64,000 nt of DNA from an uncultured Pelagibacteraceae bacterium (GTDB taxonomy: Bacteria; Pseudomonadota; Alphaproteobacteria; Pelagibacterales; Pelagibacteraceae): NCBI GenBank assembly GCA_902635795.1, contig CACPPH010000002.1, positions 1 to 64,000 of the forward strand, in the 5' to 3' direction. Positions 1 through 8,206 of the stretch are shown piece after piece. Within the stretch, counting starts at the first letter, position 1. Each line of letters opens with the position of its first letter. The position numbers and the translations under genes were made by a program. The notes under the pieces were generated by a model. That model was not told the origin of the DNA and ran no database searches. It saw only the letters and a list, made by a program, of their open reading frames with translations.

Positions 1-390
1 CTGTTTCTCCGATCTTGCGATGACAGACTTTCTTGGTGTTTTTATTAGTTGTTTAAAAGATTTTACATTTGACTGTTCTATTTCAATATTCTTTTTCACT
101 GAAAAGAGTATATCCTCATTTTCTATAATTTTTGTTAAAAAATATTTTTCAACTAAAAACTTTAGGGCATCACAAAAAATGTCAATCTTATCTTTTTTTC
201 CTTTGCAAGTTATTGAATTTCCTCTAAAAAAAACATTTGTTCTTGTTAATTTTGCAAGCTCTTTAAGGTTTTGATCAAATTGTCCCACAATTGACATTAA
301 CATTTGATTATCATTTATTTGGATATTTACAGTTTCACTGTCAATTTTTTTTATAATCAGATTTTGATCAAGTTTACTTATCTCAGACAT
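1..390 (-). CDS. phoH: PhoH-like ATPase, N-terminal part (cut by window edge)
   Basis: The minus-strand reading frame opens with ATG at 390 and runs without a stop to base 1, giving 130 residues (starts MSEISKLDQN). It ends in TPRKSVIARSEKQ, which resembles the linker of PhoH-family proteins just before their P-loop ATPase domain. The catalytic domain lies outside the window. The gene follows miaB by two bases, and miaB-phoH(-ybeY) is a conserved order in proteobacteria, which supports the call. PhoH-like proteins are cytoplasmic ATPases linked to RNA metabolism. The assignment rests on a partial sequence and on context. Confidence 0.75.
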   Translation of the reverse strand, partial: MSEISKLDQNLIIKKIDSETVNIQINDNQMLMSIVGQFDQNLKELAKLTRTNVFFRGNSITCKGKKDKIDIFCDALKFLVEKYFLTKIIENEDILFSVKKNIEIEQSNVKSFKQLIKTPRKSVIARSEKQ

Positions 391-392
391 GT

Positions 393-1727
393 TTAAGCTG
401 CGAATTCAGTTTTTTTTTCCTTTTCATTTATTTCACCAAATAGAGTGTTATGATTTACATCTGTGATTTTGACTTTTCTTATTTTTCCTTTTAAATCTTC
501 ATTTGTATCTATTAAAACTGGATTTGAAAATTTATCTTTACCAAAATAATTTTTATTTGTTTTTATTTTATTTTCAAATAAAACTGTTGAATAATTATTA
601 ATAAGAGTTTTTCTATAACTTAGTTTTATTTCCGCAGCTTTTTTTTGAAACGTTAATAGCCTTTCTTTTGCAATTGTGCTTTCAACCAGTTTCATTTTTG
701 CTGCAGGTGTACCAACTCGAGGACTAAAAATAAAAGAATATGAATTTATAAACTTTACATCTTCTAAAAGTTTTAGTGTATCATTAAAATCCTCGTTTGT
801 TTCACCTGGATAGCCAATTATAAAATCACTTGAGAACTCAATTAATGGATTAATTTTTTTTAGTCTTTCTATTATTTTTAAATAGTCCTCTACCGAATGT
901 TTTCTGTTCATGTTTTTTAAAGTTTTATTAGATCCACTTTGAACTGGTAAATGAATCATGGGCATTAACTTTTCGACAGAACCATGTGCCTCTATTAAAT
1001 CATCAGTAAAATCGTTAGGATGCGAAGTGGTATACCTTATTCTCTTCAGATTTTTTATTTTAGAAATCTCCTTAATCAAATCGGAAAGTTTTTTTTCTTT
1101 ATACTTAAAATCATTTACATTTTGCCCCAGCAGAGTAATCTCTCTCGCTCCATTATCAACTAAATTATTGCACTCCAATAACAGTTCATCAATTGATCTT
1201 GAATGCTCAGGTCCTCTTGTATATGGAACTACACAAAATTTACAAAATTTATCACAGCCTTCTTGTATGGTTAAAAATGATGAAATCTTATCATTTGAAT
1301 TTTTAAGTTGATTTAATTTATTAAACTTATCTATTACTTCAAAATTTGTTTCGTTTAATTTGTTAGAAGATTTTTCAATTTTAAGTATTGTCTCGTTTAA
1401 TTGATGATAAGATTGAGGACCAATAACAGCATCAATATATTTTTCTTTATTCAATATAATTTCTCCTTCAGCTTGTGCAACGCATCCGGTGATTAGCACA
1501 ATTGGTTTTTTTTTATTTTTGAAACTTTTTTTAATTCTACCTATATCGTGATAAACTTTATCTGTTGCTTTTTCTCTTATATGACAAGTATTTAAAATAT
1601 AGCAATCTGCATCTTCTGAAATATTTGTTTTTTTATAATTAATTTTTTTTACTAAATCATATATTCGATTACTATCATACTCATTCATTTGACAACCGAA
1701 AGTTTTTATGAAGATTTTTTTTTCCAA
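393..1727 (-). CDS. miaB: tRNA-2-methylthio-N6-dimethylallyladenosine synthase
   Basis: MiaB is a radical-SAM methylthiotransferase that converts i6A37 to ms2i6A37 in tRNAs reading UNN codons. In the 444-residue form, the N-terminal cluster cysteines are C12 (FGCQMNEYDS), C48 (NTCHIR) and C82 (TGCVAQ). The radical-SAM CxxxCxxC motif is C158, C162, C165 (EGCDKFCKFC), and a C-terminal TRAM-like region follows. No ATG is available. I chose TTG at 1727, which gives MEKKIFIKTFGCQ as in other MiaB proteins and starts one base after the fur stop. A TTG at 1760 would add 11 residues and overlap fur by 32 bases. Confidence 0.93.
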   Translation of the reverse strand: MEKKIFIKTFGCQMNEYDSNRIYDLVKKINYKKTNISEDADCYILNTCHIREKATDKVYHDIGRIKKSFKNKKKPIVLITGCVAQAEGEIILNKEKYIDAVIGPQSYHQLNETILKIEKSSNKLNETNFEVIDKFNKLNQLKNSNDKISSFLTIQEGCDKFCKFCVVPYTRGPEHSRSIDELLLECNNLVDNGAREITLLGQNVNDFKYKEKKLSDLIKEISKIKNLKRIRYTTSHPNDFTDDLIEAHGSVEKLMPMIHLPVQSGSNKTLKNMNRKHSVEDYLKIIERLKKINPLIEFSSDFIIGYPGETNEDFNDTLKLLEDVKFINSYSFIFSPRVGTPAAKMKLVESTIAKERLLTFQKKAAEIKLSYRKTLINNYSTVLFENKIKTNKNYFGKDKFSNPVLIDTNEDLKGKIRKVKITDVNHNTLFGEINEKEKKTEFAA

Positions 1728-1728
1728 T

Positions 1729-2148
1729 TTATTTTTTAATTTTTGATCCGTATAATTCAAGTTTATGATCTACTAAGTTATATCCCAATTTTTTTGCAAT
1801 TTTTTTTTGAAGTTCTTCTATATCTTTATCTACAAATTCAACTATCTCACCGCTATTAATATCAATTAAATGATTGTGATCATCATTTATTTCATAACGA
1901 GCTTTACCTGCTTTGAAATCATGTTTAACTAAAATTCCTGCCTCTTCGAAAAGTTTTACAGTTCTATAAACAGTTGCGATACTAATTTTATCATCAAGAG
2001 CTGAAACTCTTTTGTGTAGTTCATCTACATCTGGATGATCTTTAGATCCATAAATTTCTTTAGACTCTGATAAGATTTTAGCTATTACCTTTCTCTGATC
2101 GGTAAGTCTCACTCCTTTTTGTTTACATTTTTCCTCTATAATGCTCAT
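1729..2148 (-). CDS. fur: Fur-family metal-responsive repressor (alphaproteobacterial Fur/Mur type)
   Basis: A 139-residue winged-helix regulator of iron or manganese genes. The recognition helix region reads SIATVYRTVKLFEEAG. The metal-binding stretch is DHNHLIDINSGEIVEF, followed by the C-terminal dimerisation part ending LVDHKLELYG. The CxxC zinc motif of enterobacterial Fur is absent: the positions after HLI are D-I-N-S. This is typical of alphaproteobacterial Fur/Mur, so either metal could be sensed. It sits between tsaB and miaB. In many alphaproteobacteria tsaB-rimI-fur-miaB-phoH is the order; rimI is missing here. Confidence 0.9.
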   Translation of the reverse strand: MSIIEEKCKQKGVRLTDQRKVIAKILSESKEIYGSKDHPDVDELHKRVSALDDKISIATVYRTVKLFEEAGILVKHDFKAGKARYEINDDHNHLIDINSGEIVEFVDKDIEELQKKIAKKLGYNLVDHKLELYGSKIKK

Positions 2149-2156
2149 ACCTTAAT

Positions 2157-2540
2157 CTAACTTAAATAGATGGCTTTAATCAATTTTTTTTCAATTAATT
2201 TTTCATTCAATAGTTTTTCTACATTTTCTTGGTCAAATTGCTTTAAATCAGTATTCCTAAAACCAAATATTTTCACCTTTTTTGAGATTTCTAACCCTTT
2301 TGCAATCGCTAAAGCAATTCTAACTCCAGAAAAACTTCCAGGCCCTTGATTCACAATCACACTAAAGCTTTCATTAGGTTTTACTTTATGTCTATTTAGA
2401 AAGTCAAAAATTTCTGAAACAAGGTGTTTATTAATTTCTTTTTTTTTATCAATAGTATGGATAAAAAAATCTTTATTTATTCTTAAACCTAATTTATCAT
2501 CCTTACCAATGCAATTTATTATTAGAAAGTTACTAATCAT
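2157..2540 (-). CDS. tsaB: TsaB-like t6A37 biosynthesis protein, short form
   Basis: TsaB is the non-catalytic partner of TsaD in threonylcarbamoylation of tRNA A37. The conserved NQGPGSFSGVRIALAIAKGLE segment lies around residues 65-85 of this 127-residue protein. The family is usually 200-230 residues, so only the N-terminal lobe of the ASKHA fold is present. The end is a clean stop nine bases before fur, with no obvious continuation in another frame. tsaD is present at the other end of the window (63593 onward). The start at 2540 overlaps the divergent deacetylase gene by 32 bases. Confidence 0.8.
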   Translation of the reverse strand: MISNFLIINCIGKDDKLGLRINKDFFIHTIDKKKEINKHLVSEIFDFLNRHKVKPNESFSVIVNQGPGSFSGVRIALAIAKGLEISKKVKIFGFRNTDLKQFDQENVEKLLNEKLIEKKLIKAIYLS

Positions 2541-3564
2541 AACATTATTTATTATATCTTTTCAAACCAATCAATCAAAGTTGTTTGCTGAAAAAAAATA
2601 TAGTTTCGATGATTTTGGTTTAATTTCGATAATGTATCATAGATTTAATGAAAACAAATATCCCTCAACAAACATACAGATGGATGTTTTTAAAAAACAA
2701 TTGGATATTATTGAAAGCGAGGGCATCAAATTTATTCACCCAAAAGATTTTAAGAGAAGTCTCAGTGAAAATAAAAAAGATAGAAAAATTTTGTTAACAG
2801 TCGATGATGGACTATTATCCTTTTATCAAAATGCTTGGCCAATTTTAAAAAAAAAAGAAATCCCTTTTATTTTGTTTGTAAATACAAGAGAAGTTGGCTC
2901 TTTTAATTACATGAATTGGGATCAAATTCTTGAACTTCATAAATCTAAAAATGTAGAAATAGGAAATCATAGCCATTCTCATGAATACCTTGTTGAGGAA
3001 AATCCTGATTTTATAAAAAAAGATATTATAACATCAATTGAAATTTTTGAAAAAAAATTAGGAAAAAATTCTGATTTTTTTTCTTATCCCTTTGGAGAAT
3101 ATAGTTCAGAGTTTAAAAAAATTATAAAGGATTTGGGTTTTTTGTATGCCTTTGGGCAGCACTCCGGTGTGATAGATGAAACAAAAGATTTATGGGAGTT
3201 ACCCAGGTTTCCAATCAACGAAAAATATGGAGAAATCAACAGATTTAATACTTTAATGAAAACTCTTCCGTTAAAGTACAAAAGTATTTCACCTGAAGAT
3301 AGGTACCTACTACAAGTAAAAAACCCACCAAATGTAATCATACAATTTCAAAATAATATAAAAAATCTTAAACAAATTAATTGTTTCTCAAACGAGGGAA
3401 ATAAATGGAGAAACTCTGAAATAGTTTTTGTCAATGACAATACTCTAGAAATTACAATTACTGAAAAATTTGTGGGTGAGCGCGGTAGAATTAATTGTTC
3501 TTTGAAAGAAAGTGACGGCTTTTGGAGATGGCTTGGGGTTCAATACGTTATTAGCGAGAGATAA
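2509..3564 (+). CDS. Polysaccharide deacetylase family protein (secreted)
   Basis: 351 residues with an N-terminal signal peptide (about residues 5-27, ending SKLFA). The NodB-type deacetylase fold shows as ISIMYHRF near 40, the metal-binding TVDDG near 98, the GNHSHSH histidine motif near 157 and FSYPFGEYS near 190. After about residue 260 there is a C-terminal extension rich in beta-type sequence, ending ERGRINCSLKES. It probably removes N-acetyl groups from an envelope or extracellular glycan in the periplasm; the substrate is unknown. The first ATG (2509) lies inside the start region of divergent tsaB. The signal peptide requires a start near there, so the overlap seems real. Confidence 0.85.
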   Translation: MQFIIRKLLIITLFIISFQTNQSKLFAEKKYSFDDFGLISIMYHRFNENKYPSTNIQMDVFKKQLDIIESEGIKFIHPKDFKRSLSENKKDRKILLTVDDGLLSFYQNAWPILKKKEIPFILFVNTREVGSFNYMNWDQILELHKSKNVEIGNHSHSHEYLVEENPDFIKKDIITSIEIFEKKLGKNSDFFSYPFGEYSSEFKKIIKDLGFLYAFGQHSGVIDETKDLWELPRFPINEKYGEINRFNTLMKTLPLKYKSISPEDRYLLQVKNPPNVIIQFQNNIKNLKQINCFSNEGNKWRNSEIVFVNDNTLEITITEKFVGERGRINCSLKESDGFWRWLGVQYVISER

Positions 3565-3565
3565 A

Positions 3566-5041
3566 TTAAGACTTCAATTCTATTTGTCTAACAGAATTTA
3601 CTAATCTTACTGGCTCAAAGTCTGATAGTCTATTTTGAGTTATTATTTGGTTAAGAATTTTCGTATATTCAGATCCCGTTTGAGCATAATTTTTTAAAGT
3701 ATTTGTTAGTGCTAAACCGCTAATGCTTTTATTTTTTTTTCTTAACTGATCTCTTTTTTCCCTAAATTTGATGTAGCTCTTATGTGTGTTTAGATTATTT
3801 TTATAAGCTTTTACTGAAGCGCGTAAAATTGGGAATTTTAAAATTTTATGATTTTTATCCCCATCTCTATTTAACGGAGCTATTCCTTGTCCATCCCAAG
3901 TCCATTGTCCAAAAATTGCGTTACCCTCTAAAGCGAACCTAGAAGTTCCCCATCCACTTTCTTTTGCTGCTTGCGCAAGCGCTATTGAAACAGGTATCAT
4001 GTCCATTCTTAACATCAGTTTTCCAAGATCACTTTTTTTAACCTTGTATTCTAAAAGCTTTTGTCTCAACCATTGTTTTTCTGCATCAGTTGTAAATTTT
4101 TTCTCTATTAGTGTTTTAAGTTTTTCTCTATCGTCTAGTATTTTTTCATTTTCAGCAACTATTAAAGGCAGAACAATTTTAATAAATGTTTCTTTTTTAA
4201 GTTGCACGCTTTGTAAGTTATCTAGATCTCTTGGAAACTGAGTAAAGTAAATAGGTTTTACTAATTTTTCATTTCTCACAGTTCTTAGATCGTAATCTAC
4301 ATCTTTAAACAATTGAATAACTGTCTCTGTCTTTAGATTTAAATCAGGCAAAATTACTTCCGCAACATTATTTCTTTTAACTTTAAGCTCGGGTTTTTTA
4401 GCTTCTTTTTTTATTTTTGGTTCCGGTTTTTTAGCTTCTTTTTTTATTTTTGGTTCCGATTTTTTAGTTTCTATTTTTTTGCTTGAAAAATCGTAATTTT
4501 TATAAGCGTTAAAACCGGAATAAATTGCAGTAGTGACTCCAATAATTACAAAGAAGCCTACAATTACATTTCTTGCACTCTTTTGATCAATTTGTTGATT
4601 ATAAATTGAATTAAATACATCAGTGAAAAGATTGCCAAAAAAGTTTTTAACTGTGATTCCTAATTTTGGTAAAACATTTAAAAAGTTTATTCCGGCAGAT
4701 CCAGCGCCCTTCCACAAATTGTTTAAACCGTGATTAAATTTTCTAGATGTATCATACTTATAGTTTTCGACTCTTCTAAAAAGTCTATTCTTATCTTTAA
4801 TTTTTTCTTCTTTGTAATTTATGATATTTGATTTTAATCTTGTTACAGGTTTAACAAAATTTTCTTTAAAAAAACTTGTTTTAAACTCTTTCGGAATAAT
4901 GATCTTATTTTTTTTTAAAATTAATTCTATTTGACCAGTTGTTAAATTTTTTCTATTTTTAGTATAGTCTTGTACCTCTTTTACATTATAGATGTAAGCT
5001 AACTCTAATAGTTTATCTCTGTAACTTAATTTTTTTTTCAT
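3566..5041 (-). CDS. Membrane-anchored Bax-like glucosaminidase-domain protein
   Basis: 491 residues. A basic cytoplasmic N-terminal part of about 160 residues is followed by a single membrane segment (about 163-182, VIVGFFVIIGVTTAIYSGF), a Lys/Pro/Glu-rich repeat linker (about 195-225) and a C-terminal glucosaminidase (Bax/FlgJ-like) domain. The domain shows SIALAQAAKESGWGTSRFA with the predicted catalytic Glu, then NAIFGQWTW and ALTNTLKNYAQTGSEYTKIL. Such enzymes cleave peptidoglycan glycan strands. The long N-terminal half has no domain I recognise. The gene is three bases downstream of nfu on the same strand. Confidence 0.8.
   Translation of the reverse strand: MKKKLSYRDKLLELAYIYNVKEVQDYTKNRKNLTTGQIELILKKNKIIIPKEFKTSFFKENFVKPVTRLKSNIINYKEEKIKDKNRLFRRVENYKYDTSRKFNHGLNNLWKGAGSAGINFLNVLPKLGITVKNFFGNLFTDVFNSIYNQQIDQKSARNVIVGFFVIIGVTTAIYSGFNAYKNYDFSSKKIETKKSEPKIKKEAKKPEPKIKKEAKKPELKVKRNNVAEVILPDLNLKTETVIQLFKDVDYDLRTVRNEKLVKPIYFTQFPRDLDNLQSVQLKKETFIKIVLPLIVAENEKILDDREKLKTLIEKKFTTDAEKQWLRQKLLEYKVKKSDLGKLMLRMDMIPVSIALAQAAKESGWGTSRFALEGNAIFGQWTWDGQGIAPLNRDGDKNHKILKFPILRASVKAYKNNLNTHKSYIKFREKRDQLRKKNKSISGLALTNTLKNYAQTGSEYTKILNQIITQNRLSDFEPVRLVNSVRQIELKS
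4392..4490. repeat. In-frame 33-base tandem repeat coding a Lys/Pro-rich linker
   Basis: Two exact 33-base copies lie at 4392-4424 and 4425-4457, and a degenerate third runs to about 4490. They encode on the minus strand the repeating peptide KKEAKKPEPKI. The unit is 11 codons, so copy-number change would keep the frame. It lies just after the membrane anchor of the Bax-like protein, where a periplasmic spacer is expected. Confidence 0.85.
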
Positions 5042-5044
5042 AAT

Positions 5045-5593
5045 TTAATTTGCTTCTACAGAGTTAACCTCTTTAACATAATGTTTTAAAAGATTTTGAA
5101 CTCCTTGTTTTAAAGTCATAAGAGAACTTGGGCAACCAGAACAGCTTCCTTGTAACTCAACTTTCACAACTCCATCTTCAAAAGATTTAAACTTTATGTC
5201 ACCTCCGTCTCTAGCTACTGCTGGCCTAATTTTAGTATCCAAAACATCAATTATTTTTTTAACTATTTCGTCATTTTCTTCTTTGTTAATATTAGATTTC
5301 GTATTTTCTTTTAAAATTGGCGTGTCATTTTTTTCAAAATAGTGATTTAAATGGGAAATAACCATTGGTTTTAATTCATTCCAGGAAACATCATCAGTTT
5401 TTTTAACAGATAAAAAGTTCTTTGATAAAAGAACTAACTCGACACCTTTAAACTCTAAAAGTTCTTTAACAAACTTATTTTTTAAATCTTTAGACTTCTC
5501 TCTTTGAAACTCTTCAGTTCCAATAGCTGAAATAACTTTCTCCGAAAGAAATTTAAGTGAATTAGGATTAGGTGTAGTTTCAGTTTGTATCAT
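5045..5593 (-). CDS. nfu: NFU-type iron-sulphur cluster scaffold/carrier
   Basis: 182 residues with two domains. The N-terminal Nfu_N domain begins IQTETTPNPNSLKFL, and the C-terminal NifU-like domain starts around residue 105 (IIDVLDTKIRPAVARDGGDIKF). The latter carries the cluster-binding CxxC in GSCSGCPSS near residue 155. The protein carries [4Fe-4S] clusters to client enzymes in the cytoplasm; MiaB and the nearby endonuclease III are possible clients, which is inference only. It lies between trpS and the Bax-like gene on the same strand. Confidence 0.92.
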   Translation of the reverse strand: MIQTETTPNPNSLKFLSEKVISAIGTEEFQREKSKDLKNKFVKELLEFKGVELVLLSKNFLSVKKTDDVSWNELKPMVISHLNHYFEKNDTPILKENTKSNINKEENDEIVKKIIDVLDTKIRPAVARDGGDIKFKSFEDGVVKVELQGSCSGCPSSLMTLKQGVQNLLKHYVKEVNSVEAN

Positions 5594-5605
5594 GAGAAAT
5601 TTATA

Positions 5606-6610
5606 TTATATCAATCCCACTTTTTCACGTATATTTTTAAGGTTTTCCTCAGCAATAATATTGGCTTTTTCTTTACCTTTTTCCAAAATTTGCATCAAAT
5701 GTGCTTTATCATCTAAAAGTTTTTTAATTTTTTTACCTACTGGCGCTATCTCACTAATTAAAACATCTGATAACTTTGTTTTTAAAAATGAATACTCCTT
5801 GCCAGCTACTTCATTAAGTACAGAATCTAAACTTTTTTTAGTCATTTCGGCATAAATATTTACTAAATTTAAAGCCTCTGGTTTTTTTTTTAAATTACTT
5901 AAGTTATCGGGAATAGGCTCGGAGTCAGATTTAGCTTTTTTAATTTTTTTTAATATTTCATCTGCATTATCTTTCAAATTAATTCTTGAAAAATCTGATT
6001 CTTCAGATTTGCTCATTTTTTTTGTACCATCTCTTAAACTCATTACTCTTGATATATTTTTTGGAATTAATGGATCAGGTATCGGAAAAAATTCTTTACA
6101 ATTAAAATCGTTGTTGAATTTTTGCGCAATATCTCGTGAAAGTTCTAAATGTTGTTTTTGGTCTGCTCCAACTGGAACATGAGTTGCTTTATAAAGTAAA
6201 ATGTCAGCTGCCATTAGATTAGGGTAAATATATAATCCAACACTTGCTTTTTCTTTGTCTGATCCGGCTTTATCCTTAAACTGTGTCATCCTATTTAACC
6301 AGCCAATTCTTGAAACACAATTTAAAATCCAAGCTAATTCTGTATGACCTGGAACTGATGATTGATTAAATATTATACTTTTACTAGGATCTAAACCAGT
6401 GGCTATAAAACTAGCAACAGTTTCTAAAACATTATTTTTTAATTCATTAGGCTTTTGAAAGGTTGTAATAGCATGCAAATCTACGACACAGTAAATGCAT
6501 TCCATTTCTTTTTGAAGTGAAACAAAATTTTTTAGAGCTCCAAGATAATTACCTAAATGTAAATTACCGGTAGGTTGAACTCCAGAAAATACTATTTTTT
6601 TTTTACTCAT
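5606..6610 (-). CDS. trpS: Tryptophanyl-tRNA synthetase
   Basis: 334 residues, the normal length for a bacterial class Ic TrpRS. The HIGH-type signature is GNLHLGNYLG near residue 15-24, and the KMSKS loop is present as KKMSKSEES near residue 198. SGVQPTGNLH and PVGADQKQHLELSRDIA are typical family segments. It charges tRNA-Trp. It is read directly after murJ with no gap, so the two are probably cotranscribed. Confidence 0.97.
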   Translation of the reverse strand: MSKKKIVFSGVQPTGNLHLGNYLGALKNFVSLQKEMECIYCVVDLHAITTFQKPNELKNNVLETVASFIATGLDPSKSIIFNQSSVPGHTELAWILNCVSRIGWLNRMTQFKDKAGSDKEKASVGLYIYPNLMAADILLYKATHVPVGADQKQHLELSRDIAQKFNNDFNCKEFFPIPDPLIPKNISRVMSLRDGTKKMSKSEESDFSRINLKDNADEILKKIKKAKSDSEPIPDNLSNLKKKPEALNLVNIYAEMTKKSLDSVLNEVAGKEYSFLKTKLSDVLISEIAPVGKKIKKLLDDKAHLMQILEKGKEKANIIAEENLKNIREKVGLI

Positions 6611-8137
6611 TTAATTTGTTTTATAGTTTTTTATTTTCAATAATCCAAAAACATAACAAGATAACAAATAAACAGTTCCCGCGAAACCTACAATAACTAA
6701 TAAATAAACTGATTTTAATGAGTATGTATACTCAAGATAGCTAGAATATTCATTTAAAACATAAAAAAGCACTGAAGCCATAAATAAGGATGAAATGATA
6801 ATTTTAAAAACATTATCAAACAATTTTTTTTGCAGAAATAAATGATTATTTTTCACTAATAAATATAAAAATATTAATACACCTATCCAAGTTGAAATGG
6901 AGGATGCAATGGGAATAATTAAAAATCCTATTTTATTAAAAAAACTTATACTTATTATTACGTTTAAAAAAACAATAATTGAAGAAATGTAAAACGGTGT
7001 CATAGTATTATCTCTTGCAAAGAAAAAATTAGCTAAAATTTTCACTAAAGCAAATGCAATTACTCCATATCCAAAAAACATCAATGCGTCCGAGGTCATT
7101 TCAACATCTTTACTTGTGAAAGATCCGTAGCCAAACAGTGCACTAACTATTTCTTTTGAAGCAATTATTAATCCAAGACTGGCTGGAACCGACAAAAGTA
7201 AAGATAATTGTAAAGACTTATTCTGTATGTTCGTAATTTTGGAGTTATTTTTCGATTGAAATGCTTTTGAAAGCACTGGTAATGAAACAGTTCCAACAGC
7301 TATTCCTGCAACAGCTAAATTTATTTGATATACTCTATCTGCATAGTACAAGTAAGAAACTGCCCCAGACTGAAACGAAGCAATTATTGTGCCCACTAAA
7401 ATATTAATTTGCGTAACGCCAGATGAAAAAATACTGGGTAACAGTTTTTTAAAAAAAAATTTTACTTTACTGCTCATTTTAAAACTTAGTTTAAAATTAG
7501 GTTTATAGAACTTATAAGTGAAAAAAATTAAGAATATTAATTGCACAACTCCTGCAAAAGTAACACCAAAGGAGAGATATTTAGCAATATTTAAGCTTTG
7601 GAAGTATGAAATTAAAATACTAATTATTAAAATTATATTTAAAATTATTGGTGCTGCTGCTGCAGCTGCAAATTTATTGTTTGAATTTAAAATGCCTGAA
7701 AAAAATGAAGATAAACTCACGAACAATAAAAAAGGGAAAGTAATTCTAGTAAGCTCTACTGCTAGATTGAACTTTATATTATTGTCTACAAATCCTGGGG
7801 CAATTAAATAAACTAAATAAGGAGTAAATATTTCAACAAGTGTGACTATGAAAAGTAGAATTAATAAAAGTAAACTTAAAACATCATCAGCGAATTTTTT
7901 CCCTTCTTTATGACTTTTTAATTGAGCGGAGGTATAACTAGGTATGAACGCGGCATTGAAAGTGCCTTCTGCAAAAAGTCGTCTAAAAGTATTAGGTAAT
8001 CTAAAGGCAACAAAAAAGGCATCAGCAAAAATTGAAGCTCCTAAAAAAATTGCAATTAATATGTCTCTTAAATAGCCTAGAATCCTGCTAATTATTGTAA
8101 AAAAACTAAATATGGAAGCTGAGGAGAGTAAGTTCAT
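6611..8137 (-). CDS. murJ: Lipid II flippase MurJ
   Basis: 508 residues, highly hydrophobic with about 14 predicted membrane segments. It starts LLSSASIFSFFTIISRILGYLRDI and contains FRRLFAEGTFNAAFIPSY, the classical MurJ/MviN signature. It flips the peptidoglycan precursor lipid II across the inner membrane. A run of six alanines (FAAAAAAPIILN, about residue 155) lies in a helix where the family is alanine-rich. The gene ends one base before trpS and its start faces maeB across a 69-base divergent gap. Confidence 0.96.
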   Translation of the reverse strand: MNLLSSASIFSFFTIISRILGYLRDILIAIFLGASIFADAFFVAFRLPNTFRRLFAEGTFNAAFIPSYTSAQLKSHKEGKKFADDVLSLLLLILLFIVTLVEIFTPYLVYLIAPGFVDNNIKFNLAVELTRITFPFLLFVSLSSFFSGILNSNNKFAAAAAAPIILNIILIISILISYFQSLNIAKYLSFGVTFAGVVQLIFLIFFTYKFYKPNFKLSFKMSSKVKFFFKKLLPSIFSSGVTQINILVGTIIASFQSGAVSYLYYADRVYQINLAVAGIAVGTVSLPVLSKAFQSKNNSKITNIQNKSLQLSLLLSVPASLGLIIASKEIVSALFGYGSFTSKDVEMTSDALMFFGYGVIAFALVKILANFFFARDNTMTPFYISSIIVFLNVIISISFFNKIGFLIIPIASSISTWIGVLIFLYLLVKNNHLFLQKKLFDNVFKIIISSLFMASVLFYVLNEYSSYLEYTYSLKSVYLLVIVGFAGTVYLLSCYVFGLLKIKNYKTN

Positions 8138-8206
8138 AGAGATCTAAATTAAGCCATAAATTTATAGTGAATTAAATTTCTTTATATTACATACTCTTAA
8201 AAATAA

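Noticed and set aside
7640-7680. GCTGCTGCTGCAGCTGC-type trinucleotide run
   Set aside because: It encodes an alanine run in a MurJ transmembrane helix where the family is alanine-rich. It is too short to treat as a microsatellite.
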